A stretch of DNA of 17,199 bases from Candidatus Curtissbacteria bacterium (GTDB taxonomy: Bacteria > Patescibacteriota > Microgenomatia > Curtissbacterales > GWA2-41-24). Shown here in pieces: positions 6,646 to 11,776 of the stretch. A model generated the notes under the pieces. That model was not told the origin of the DNA. It saw only the letters and a list, made by a program, of their open reading frames with translations, and did no database searches. The number at the start of each line of letters is the position of its first letter. Position 1 is the stretch's first letter. Made by a program: the position numbers and the translations under genes. The stretch covers positions 1-17,199 of the forward strand of contig JACPKK010000018.1 in NCBI GenBank assembly GCA_016187105.1, in the 5' to 3' direction.

Positions 6646-6708
6646 GTCCGCCTATGGCGGACTTCAAACTTAATCGTATTTCTCCTCTTCAAAATCCTTC
6701 GGATTTTG
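6646..6708. other. Two perfect hairpins with 3-nt loops upstream of tRNA-fMet
   Basis: GTCCGCC-TAT-GGCGGAC (6646-6662) and CAAAATCC-TTC-GGATTTTG (6690-6708). They lie between the FtsB-like gene and tRNA-fMet. Neither has an obvious T-run, so processing signals or inserted palindromes are as likely as terminators. Confidence 0.6.
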
Positions 6709-6734
6709 ACAAAACACAAAATTAGGTAAAGAGA

Positions 6735-6763
6735 ATTTTAGCAAAAATTTAATATTTAATCAA
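6735..6763 (-). promoter_or_regulatory. Possible promoter for the tRNA genes
   Basis: On the minus strand TTGATT (6763-6758), a 17-bp spacer and TAAAAT (6740-6735). It overlaps the stop of the FtsB-like gene and would drive tRNA-fMet and perhaps tRNA-Met. It is A/T-rich sequence, so the match could be chance. Confidence 0.4.
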
Positions 6764-7107
6764 CCCTTGAAGAATAAATTCCACCACTTCTGCCAGTTTG
6801 GGCTTTCAATTTTGCGTTCGTCGTTCGTCGTTCGTCGTTCGTCGTCTTTAGGCAAAACCACAACCGTCTCCCCCGGCTTAGCAAGCCCAAGCTTATTTCT
6901 GATTTCCGCCTCGGCAAACTCGTCGCTTTTTTTGTACTCAAGCTCGCGCGCTAAAGCCTCATTCTCTCGCCTGATCTCGTCAAGCTGCCTCTGCGCCTCC
7001 GTAACTTTTGCGGCAGTCGTTCTAAAAGTCATTATTCTCCTTGCGCTATTCACTGCCAAAAGGATGCTCACCAGAATCGCCGCAATAAGTATTAAGTTTC
7101 GTTTCAT
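6760..7107 (-). CDS. FtsB/DivIC-like septum formation initiator
   Basis: A 115-residue bitopic protein: membrane segment at about 4-20, coiled coil at about 33-62, then NKLGLAKPGETVVVLP, the usual block after the coiled coil in the FtsB/DivIC family. Members hold the division complex together with FtsL/FtsQ-type partners at the septum. Residues about 87-98 (KDDERRTTNDERK region) are encoded by a heptamer array and look like an insert before the C-terminal PNWQKWWNLFF. It reads toward the tRNA genes. A weak Shine-Dalgarno (TAGGA) lies just before the ATG. Confidence 0.85.
   Translation of the reverse strand: MKRNLILIAAILVSILLAVNSARRIMTFRTTAAKVTEAQRQLDEIRRENEALARELEYKKSDEFAEAEIRNKLGLAKPGETVVVLPKDDERRTTNDERKIESPNWQKWWNLFFKG
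6814..6848. repeat. Single-armed heptamer array inside the FtsB-like gene
   Basis: Five consecutive 7-bp units: three identical tcgttcg (6821-6841) with near copies before and after. TTTTGC (6810-6815) and GCAAAA (6852-6857) flank it as a short inverted repeat. It is read through in frame on the minus strand. Confidence 0.9.
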
Positions 7108-7130
7108 ATCCTACCCTATATAATACTTCA

Positions 7131-7294
7131 CTGTCATTCTGTGTGCGCGAATCGCTAGGCCCGCAGTCCCGAGCTCTAGACCCGCAGCGTCAGCGAGGAT
7201 CGCATGGCTCTGTATATCGAGAGACGAGGACCGCATGCCGAAGGCCCTGAGTTTTGTCGAAGGGGCACCGTATATTCGCTTACCAGAATGACAA
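7131..7294. repeat. Inverted-repeat element 1 between divergent genes
   Basis: TGTCATTCTG (7132-7141) and CAGAATGACA (7284-7293) bound about 160 bp, and the pairing continues inward loosely. It contains a 22-bp core starting GGATCGCATGG (7197-7218) that is 20/22 identical to one in element 2 (8976-8997), in the same orientation. It also carries a CCTGAG...GTCGAAGG motif at about 7238-7265. It fills the 7108-7393 gap apart from the promoter of the recombinase. No protein-coding gene is evident in it. Confidence 0.8.
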
Positions 7295-7310
7295 AGGTGC
7301 TACAGGACCC

Positions 7311-7339
7311 TTGACAATTCTTATAGGCCAAGCTATACT
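7311..7339 (+). promoter_or_regulatory. Promoter of the tyrosine recombinase
   Basis: TTGACA (7311-7316), 17-bp spacer, TATACT (7334-7339). It starts 18 bp after inverted-repeat element 1 and gives a leader of about 48 nt before the recombinase ATG. Confidence 0.75.
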
Positions 7340-7393
7340 TAGCCTTAAGTTTTGGCTCTGCTTCTATAGCTGCACCCCGCCGAAAAAACAAAA

Positions 7394-8269
7394 ATGAAAA
7401 AATTAGACGAAGCTCACAGGGAATTTATCGACCATCTAAAAGGCAGAAAACGCGCCTCGGCCACCGTCTTGGCCTACGGTAAAGACATAGAACAATTGGT
7501 CCAGTTTTTAAATGACCTGAAAAAAGCCCACGTCCACGAGGTTGCCGCCGATGATATTAAAAGTTTCCTGGCCAAACTGGAAAAAGAAGGCTATACCCAG
7601 AAATCGATTTCTCGAAAATTAAATTCCACCAAGACTTTCTTTCGCTTTTTAAAAATTCAAGAAGTGATAACCGACGACCCGGCAAGCCTTGTTGATCATC
7701 CAAAATTTGAAACCAAACCGCCGCGCATTCTTTCCCCTGTCGAATACCGTGCTCTAAGAGACGCCGCCCGCGACGACGCCAGAATCTCCTCTATCATCGA
7801 AATTCTGCTTCAGACCGGAATCAGGATTGGCGAACTGGCCAATTTAAGGACCGATGACGTTTACTTTAGCGATGGCGCCAAAGAAGGCTCCCTTTACGTC
7901 AGGCCTCTAGAAAACCGCGGCGAACGCACTGTTCCTTTAAATAAGTCTGCCCAAGCGGCCTTAAAAAGATATTTGGAAATACGCCCCAAAGCCGCCAATA
8001 AAGCCCTTTTTATCACCAAAACCGGCCGGCCGCTCCTGGTGCGAAACATCAGGACCGCTATCGACAGGTATTACAAAAGGGCCGGTATTTCCGGCGCCAA
8101 AGTTAATGACCTTCGCCACACTTGGGTTGCCCATCATCTTTCTTCTGGCGCATCTCTGGTTTTGATCAGCAAAATCGCCGGCCACAAGCGCCTTTCCACA
8201 ACCGAACGCTATCTAACACTTATCTCTACTCCCAAGGGTGAGGAAAAAGTTAAGCTCGAAGAGCTGTAA
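7394..8269 (+). CDS. Tyrosine recombinase (phage-integrase/Xer family) with an unusual active site
   Basis: A 291-residue, two-domain protein: an N-terminal SAM-like core-binding domain (about 1-90) and a C-terminal catalytic domain. Visible catalytic residues are R144 in GIRIGEL, R241 in NDLRHTW, H264 in AGHKRLSTTERYL and the nucleophile Y273. The usual HxxR motif reads N238-D-L-R, so its histidine is replaced. The lysine normally found before ER-x-VPL is also not obvious (ENRGERTVPL). Family members cut and rejoin DNA at short inverted sites, either for chromosome dimer resolution or for mobile-element integration. This gene lies between two related inverted-repeat elements and beside a four-helix-bundle cassette, which favours an element-linked role. 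No Shine-Dalgarno is seen before the ATG. Confidence 0.88.
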   Translation: MKKLDEAHREFIDHLKGRKRASATVLAYGKDIEQLVQFLNDLKKAHVHEVAADDIKSFLAKLEKEGYTQKSISRKLNSTKTFFRFLKIQEVITDDPASLVDHPKFETKPPRILSPVEYRALRDAARDDARISSIIEILLQTGIRIGELANLRTDDVYFSDGAKEGSLYVRPLENRGERTVPLNKSAQAALKRYLEIRPKAANKALFITKTGRPLLVRNIRTAIDRYYKRAGISGAKVNDLRHTWVAHHLSSGASLVLISKIAGHKRLSTTERYLTLISTPKGEEKVKLEEL

Positions 8270-8308
8270 TCCTGAGCGAAGTCGAAGGATGAAATTAGAG
8301 GAACTCTA
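8269..8308 (+). repeat. CCTGAGCGAAGTCGAAGG palindrome and echo of the recombinase 3' end
   Basis: Immediately after the recombinase stop, ATCCT (8269-8273) and AGGAT (8286-8290) bound a short palindrome of a repeat type also present in element 1. It is followed by ATGAAATTAGAGGAACTCTAA (8289-8309, split here as ATG AAA TTA GAG / GAA CTC TAA), which spells MKLEEL-stop. The gene itself ends VKLEEL-stop with different codons at all five shared residues. Confidence 0.5.
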
Positions 8309-8317
8309 ACATAGAAA

Positions 8318-8776
8318 GGTATCACGAGTAGTAAAGAGTACCACTGGTATCACAGGCTTTATTTAACTTTTTCTTTGTACTTATACAGAAAATAAGAAGC
8401 AGCTGACCTCTTTTTGTCAAAATCTTCATATTCACCCTCAGACCAATATTTAAGCATTAGACAAATTTCACTTTGCGCTTCAAGCTCCAACAATGAAGTT
8501 TCGGCAATAGACATAAAGTGCAATTTTTCTTTTATACTTCTCTTAAGATATCCTTCGACAAAATTGGACAGTGCAGAGACAACGGCTCTTTGCATTTGAG
8601 ATTTTAGCCCAAACTCTTCACTCCTAGGAAAACTCGCTGTTAACTTATAAGTAACAAGCAAAAGGTCTTTTAGTTTTTCCCAAACGATGGTTTTGTGATA
8701 ACCTTTGGATTTTTTATCAAACATCGTAAAAATTAAAAACCTGTGATACCCGTGATACTTGTGATACTCGTACTAC
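8318..8776. mobile_element. Four-helix-bundle cassette 1: gene inside inverted 4+4 nonamer arms
   Basis: Left arm 8318-8353 has four 9-bp units (ggtatcacg-like). Right arm 8741-8776 has four 9-bp units (ctgtgatac-like) in inverted orientation. The inner ends GGTATCACAGG (8346-8356) and CCTGTGATACC (8740-8750) are perfect 11-bp inverted repeats. The only gene inside is the 121-codon four-helix-bundle gene on the minus strand. The layout equals the 4+4 arrays elsewhere in the window with the gene in place of the loop. Mobility is inference. Confidence 0.6.
8359..8724 (-). CDS. Four-helix-bundle protein, S23/IVP family
   Basis: 121 residues, almost entirely helical, with the family pattern LTASFPRSEEFGLKSQMQ, then RAVVSALSNFVEG and FMSIAETSLLELEAQSEICL. 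The family is known from ORFs in 23S rRNA intervening sequences and is structurally related to Avd of diversity-generating retroelements. Members have a basic surface and are thought to bind nucleic acid, but the molecular role is not established. The stop is 3 bp from the left repeat arm and the start is 16 bp from the right arm, so the gene fills the cassette. No Shine-Dalgarno is seen. Confidence 0.88.
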   Translation of the reverse strand: MFDKKSKGYHKTIVWEKLKDLLLVTYKLTASFPRSEEFGLKSQMQRAVVSALSNFVEGYLKRSIKEKLHFMSIAETSLLELEAQSEICLMLKYWSEGEYEDFDKKRSAASYFLYKYKEKVK

Positions 8777-8778
8777 CC

Positions 8779-8928
8779 TTATCTCTTCTTTTTCAATAAA
8801 GAAGAGCCCACATCCCACAGCATAATCACAATCATCGGCAAAAGCAGCAGCCGCCAAAACCACGATACGAAAAAGATAAGCACAATCCCCGCAATGCCAG
8901 CCAGCAAAAATAGAATTTTAAGTAACAT
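8779..8928 (-). CDS. Small membrane protein, 49 residues
   Basis: ATG at 8928 opens the frame beginning MLLKILFLLAGIAGIVLIFF and ending SLLKKKR at a TAA (8779). Two hydrophobic stretches (about 4-20 and 25-40) and a basic C-terminus fit a small inner-membrane protein. I do not recognise a family. Support comes from the clean hydrophobic pattern and from its filling the gap exactly between cassette 1 and inverted-repeat element 2. It has no clear Shine-Dalgarno. Confidence 0.6.
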   Translation of the reverse strand: MLLKILFLLAGIAGIVLIFFVSWFWRLLLLPMIVIMLWDVGSSLLKKKR

Positions 8929-8945
8929 TCTTATTTATATAAACC

Positions 8946-9065
8946 GTCATTCTGGCTTTAGATCCATCTATTGATGGATCGCATGGCACTGCATATCCAG
9001 AATCGATTTCGGCATCCGAAACTTTTCTTCTGGATGCGTTCGCTCCGCTCACTTACCAGAATGAC
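8946..9065. repeat. Inverted-repeat element 2 between divergent genes
   Basis: GTCATTCTGG (8946-8955) and CCAGAATGAC (9056-9065) are perfect inverted ends. Inside are the hairpin GATCCATC-TATT-GATGGATC (8961-8980) and a 22-bp core (8976-8997) nearly identical to that of element 1. Like element 1, it begins about 20 bp before the start of a minus-strand gene and ends 16-17 bp before the -35 box of a plus-strand promoter. No gene is seen in it. Confidence 0.85.
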
Positions 9066-9081
9066 ACCGGTCGTTAACCTA

Positions 9082-9110
9082 TTGCAATCTTAAATTATTT
9101 GCTCTATTAT
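9082..9110 (+). promoter_or_regulatory. Promoter upstream of the carbonic-anhydrase-like gene and atp operon
   Basis: TTGCAA (9082-9087), 17-bp spacer, TATTAT (9105-9110). It is the only good promoter seen between element 2 and atpB, so it probably drives the ATP synthase operon. An intrinsic-terminator-like hairpin begins about 8 nt after the expected start site. Confidence 0.65.
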
Positions 9111-9124
9111 TTCCATTAACGATT

Positions 9125-9150
9125 CCCGGAATAACCGGGGGTCTTTTTTT
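9125..9150 (+). terminator. Terminator-like hairpin directly after the promoter
   Basis: CCCGG (9125-9129), loop AATAA, CCGGG (9135-9139), then GGTC and seven T (9144-9150). On the plus strand this is a compact intrinsic terminator located in the first 35 nt of the predicted transcript. It may work as an attenuator or release very short transcripts. Confidence 0.65.
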
Positions 9151-9213
9151 AGGACCTACCACACTATGGATGAAAGAAATAACGGACAAATTCAAACGCT
9201 CTAAAGAGAAATA

Positions 9214-9538
9214 ATGCACAAAGCCCAAGCCCTGATTAATTGATGATGATCTTCGCCAGCGCGAGTTGAATTATGGTCAGTTTGATAGAATTTCTTGGCC
9301 GGGTACATCCAAGGATTTTGACAGTCTCAAAAAAGCTGCAGCAATCTCTCTCAAGTTACACGACCCCGACGAAGTTTTAATTATCGAACACGAAGACTGC
9401 GGCGCGTATGGCCTAGATAACTCTCTTGAAACCCACCGGGCGAATGCTGAAAAACTAGCCCAAGCTTTAAAGGAAATTAAGCCATCTTTAAAAATTACAC
9501 TTCTGATTGCAACACTTGATGGCATAAAAGACCTCTGA
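9214..9538 (+). pseudogene. Beta-carbonic-anhydrase-like protein, frameshifted and lacking the zinc cysteine
   Basis: From TTG 9266 the frame reads NYGQFDRISWPGTSKDF and, later, LIIEHEDCGAYG, the H-x-x-C-G zinc motif of the short carbonic-anhydrase-like proteins common in CPR genomes. The family N-terminus, usually ALVIHCIDFR, is found just upstream. ATG 9214 gives MHKAQALI, then one extra base near 9238-9239 puts IDDDLRQREL in the next frame. So the gene is split by a +1 insertion, and the C-x-D-x-R cysteine is replaced by aspartate. This suggests decay, although an in-frame TTG start at 9266 could still give a truncated 90-residue product. It ends 17 nt before atpB and is probably cotranscribed with it. 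Confidence 0.65.
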
Positions 9539-9555
9539 CCTGTTAACATAAAATC

Positions 9556-10281
9556 ATGGAAGAACACATTGCCCTAGCCGCTGAAAAATTATTTTCAATC
9601 GGCCCTTTGCCTGTTACCAATACCATCCTTACAACCTGGCTCGTCACGCTAATTCTAATCGGTTTTGCCGCCGCGGCCACCAGAAGAGTTGCCCTTGTCC
9701 CCTCGCCAATCCAAAACTTCGCCGAATTTGCAGTCGAATCATTGCACGGCCTTGTCTCCTCTGTCGCCGGAAATAAAACCGCCGCTTTTTTCCCAATCAT
9801 TGCCAGCTTTTTCTTTTTTATAATCGTCGGCAATTACCTTGGTCTTCTTCCGGGTTTTGGCACCATCGGCTTTCATGAAGGACAAAAATTCGTTCCTCTT
9901 TTTCGTTCCATCAATTCCGACCTAAATACAACTCTCGCTCTTGCACTCGTTTCGGTTATCGCCACCCACTACTTGGCAATCAAATACTTGGGGCTCGGGG
10001 ACTATCTAAAAAAGTGGATCAGCCTAAACCCAATCTTTCTTTTTGTCGGCTTAATAGAGCTGGCCGGCGAATTTACCAAAGTTATCTCTCTTTCCTTCCG
10101 CCTTTTCGGCAACATCTTTGCCGGCGAAACGGCCTTAACGACTGTTTCGCAACTTTTTGCCTTTGTCGTCCCTCTCCCTTTTTACTTTTTAGAACTGATT
10201 GTCGGCTTTGTCCAAGCCCTCGTATTTGCAATGCTAACACTGGTATTCATGGTTATCTTGACGCAAAAGCATGAACATTAA
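9556..10281 (+). CDS. atpB: F0F1 ATP synthase subunit a
   Basis: Integral membrane subunit forming the proton half-channels against the c-ring. The 241-residue protein has five to six membrane segments. The essential arginine is R182 in SLSFRLFGNIFAGE, the most conserved part of the family. The start ATG has no Shine-Dalgarno. It is the first intact gene of the atp operon. A diverged copy of its last codons follows after a hairpin (see 10313-10369). Confidence 0.96.
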   Translation: MEEHIALAAEKLFSIGPLPVTNTILTTWLVTLILIGFAAAATRRVALVPSPIQNFAEFAVESLHGLVSSVAGNKTAAFFPIIASFFFFIIVGNYLGLLPGFGTIGFHEGQKFVPLFRSINSDLNTTLALALVSVIATHYLAIKYLGLGDYLKKWISLNPIFLFVGLIELAGEFTKVISLSFRLFGNIFAGETALTTVSQLFAFVVPLPFYFLELIVGFVQALVFAMLTLVFMVILTQKHEH

Positions 10282-10303
10282 AAGGAAACCGCAGGTGTCC
10301 TTT
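10279..10303 (+). terminator. Hairpin at the atpB stop codon
   Basis: AAAAGGA (10280-10286) pairs with TCCTTTT (10298-10304), and an inner ACC/GGT extends the stem. The stem begins inside the stop codon and is followed by A/T-rich sequence. It could be a partial terminator or an mRNA-processing hairpin lowering expression of a relative to c. It separates the gene from the echo of its own 3' end. Confidence 0.55.
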
Positions 10304-10312
10304 TAAAATTAT

Positions 10313-10369
10313 TTTGCTATGCTAACTTTAGTTTTTATGGTAATCTTGACAGCAAAGCCCGAACACTGA
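10313..10369 (+). pseudogene. Remnant copy of the atpB 3' end
   Basis: The frame reads FAMLTLVFMVILTAKPEH-stop. Intact atpB ends FAMLTLVFMVILTQKHEH-stop. Sixteen of 18 residues agree, and about half of the shared codons differ, mostly at third positions. This is a diverged copy of the same gene end, not a recent duplication. It has no start context and is not expected to be translated. Confidence 0.8.
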
Positions 10370-10373
10370 AAAA

Positions 10374-10429
10374 GTAGTGAGTGATGAGATCATAGTTCAT
10401 AGACTATGATCTACAAACTCATAACTCAA
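10374..10429. repeat. Heptamer array, 4+4, atpB-atpE spacer
   Basis: Eight 7-bp units, four (10374-10401, gatcata-like) followed by four in inverse form (10402-10429, aactcat-like). The centre contains the perfect 8-bp stem GATCATAG/CTATGATC around 8 nt. It ends 9 bp before the strong ribosome-binding site of atpE. Confidence 0.75.
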
Positions 10430-10437
10430 AACTAACC

Positions 10438-10448
10438 TAAGGAGGTGA
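10438..10448 (+). promoter_or_regulatory. Full-length Shine-Dalgarno of atpE
   Basis: TAAGGAGGTGA matches the 16S rRNA 3' end over 11 bases, by far the best site in the operon. Its GGAGG ends 14 nt before the ATG, longer than usual. Subunit c is needed in about ten copies per complex, which fits a specially strong initiation site. Confidence 0.8.
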
Positions 10449-10459
10449 CAAATAACTAA

Positions 10460-10666
10460 ATGGAAATCGTTCTAGCAAAAGGTGCAGCAATTGCCATCGG
10501 TGGTATGGTTCCAGCCCTAGCAGTCGGACTCATCGGTTTTAAAGCCATGGAAGCCATCGGCAGAAACCCGGAGGCAACCAATAAAATTTTGCCGCCAATG
10601 TTAATCGGCATGGCCTTTGCTGAAGCAATTGCAATTTACGCGTTAATCCTAGCCTTCACTGGCTAA
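10460..10666 (+). CDS. atpE: F0F1 ATP synthase subunit c
   Basis: A 68-residue proteolipid with two membrane helices joined by the polar loop GRNPEA (R35). The ion-carrying carboxylate is E55 in MAFAEAIAIY. The polar residues that mark sodium-binding c-rings (Gln in helix 1, Ser after the Glu) are absent, so a proton-driven ring is the likelier reading. The c-ring turns in the membrane and drives the central stalk. Repeat arrays lie on both sides of the gene. Confidence 0.95.
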   Translation: MEIVLAKGAAIAIGGMVPALAVGLIGFKAMEAIGRNPEATNKILPPMLIGMAFAEAIAIYALILAFTG

Positions 10667-10671
10667 GTAAA

Positions 10672-10789
10672 CAGTTATCAGTTCTCGGTTGTCAGTTGTC
10701 AGACATTGGTTAGCCAGTTATCAGTTTACCGGTCAACAGAAAACCGACAAACTTAAATCTGATAACCGAAAACAGAAAACCGATAACCG
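10672..10789. repeat. Heptamer array, 4+4 with nested inner repeats, atpE-atpF spacer
   Basis: Outer left arm 10672-10699: four units of type cagttat. Outer right arm 10762-10789: four units of type ataaccg, the inverse. The 62-nt interior holds further related units (cagttat, cagttta, accgaca) closed by CAGA...TCTG, so a second array may be nested in the first. Confidence 0.75.
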
Positions 10790-10798
10790 ATACTTACC

Positions 10799-11302
10799 AT
10801 GGAAATAGCAAAACAGTTCGGTATCCAACCGATATTATTACTGGCCCAAGTTGTCAACTTTTTGATTATCCTTTTCATACTCAAAAAGTTCTTCTACAAA
10901 CCGATCGTCAAAATGCTGGATGACAGAAAAAACAAAATCGAGGAAAGTCTCAAGAACTCTGCTTTAATCGAGGAAAAACTTGCCGCCACCGAAGAGAAAT
11001 CGGCTGCTATCCTTGATGGCGCCAGAAAAACTGCCGAAGACTTTATCGGCGATGCCAAAGGTGAAGCCCAAAGAATTGCCGCCGCCGCCGCCAAAGAAGC
11101 AAAGGCTCAAACAGAAGAAACCTTGAAAAAGGCTATGGAACAAATCTCATCAGAACGGGAAAAGATGCAAAAAGACCTCGAAGCCCATATGCTCGATCTG
11201 GTCGCCGCTACCGTTAAAAAAGTTCTGGGCCGCAGCTTAAAGGAAGTGGAGAAAAAATCCCTTACCGAAAAATCGCTGTCACAGATTACAAAAAACATAT
11301 GA
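10799..11302 (+). CDS. atpF: F0F1 ATP synthase subunit b
   Basis: Peripheral-stalk subunit of 167 residues. One N-terminal membrane helix (about 12-30, PILLLAQVVNFLIILFIL) precedes a long charged A/E/K-rich helix forming the dimeric stalk. FYKPIVKMLDDRK after the membrane part is typical. No Shine-Dalgarno is seen. The stop overlaps the delta start by ATGA. Only one b-type gene is present. Confidence 0.95.
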   Translation: MEIAKQFGIQPILLLAQVVNFLIILFILKKFFYKPIVKMLDDRKNKIEESLKNSALIEEKLAATEEKSAAILDGARKTAEDFIGDAKGEAQRIAAAAAKEAKAQTEETLKKAMEQISSEREKMQKDLEAHMLDLVAATVKKVLGRSLKEVEKKSLTEKSLSQITKNI

Positions 11303-11673
11303 GAGACAAGAAAAAAATTTATCGAGTTGCTAAATTAATGTATAAAAACAGTCTCAAAAACGGCGCCGTCGACGCCAAACTGGTCGGCAAAATCTTAAAA
11401 AAAGTTACCGGCCAAAAAGCTTATGGCCTTTCTAAAATTCTAATAGTGTACAAAAACCTCATCGCCCAAAAAATCGCCAAGGAGGAAATTTTAGTCGAAG
11501 CCTCCACTCTACCCCAACTTGATAAATCCGCTTTCCTTAAAAAAACCGGCGCCAAAAGAATTGTGTTCAAGAAAAATTCTGATCTCGTTTTCGGCGCCAA
11601 AATAAAACACGGTGACTGGGTTTGGGAAGAAACCCTAGACTCGAGACTTGAACAGATTAAAAATCGCTCATGA
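11299..11673 (+). CDS. atpH: F0F1 ATP synthase subunit delta, short form
   Basis: Connects the b stalk to the top of the alpha3beta3 head. At 124 residues it is about 50 shorter than the E. coli protein. The C-terminal domain is recognisable (DLVFGAKIKHGDWVWEETLD, then SRLEQIKNR, corresponding to the GD...D-S-x-x-x-x-L end of the family). The N-terminal helical domain that binds alpha is shortened. Assignment rests on this C-terminus and on the operon position between b and alpha. Translation is probably coupled to atpF. Confidence 0.85.
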   Translation: MRDKKKIYRVAKLMYKNSLKNGAVDAKLVGKILKKVTGQKAYGLSKILIVYKNLIAQKIAKEEILVEASTLPQLDKSAFLKKTGAKRIVFKKNSDLVFGAKIKHGDWVWEETLDSRLEQIKNRS

Positions 11674-11707
11674 CGAAACCATCATCAACAAATAAAATGC
11701 GTCAAGA

Positions 11708-11776
11708 ATTGTTCAATTGCTACATTGCTCAATTGTTAATAGTTCAACAATCTAACAATCTAACAATCTAACAATG
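11708..11776. repeat. Octamer array, 4+5-nt loop+4, atpH-atpA spacer
   Basis: Left arm 11708-11739 has four 8-bp units (attgctca-like). The loop is tagtt (11740-11744). The right arm 11745-11776 has four units (taacaatc-like) in inverted sense. The last unit contains the ATG of atpA, so the hairpin reaches into the start codon and no Shine-Dalgarno is present. Confidence 0.92.
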
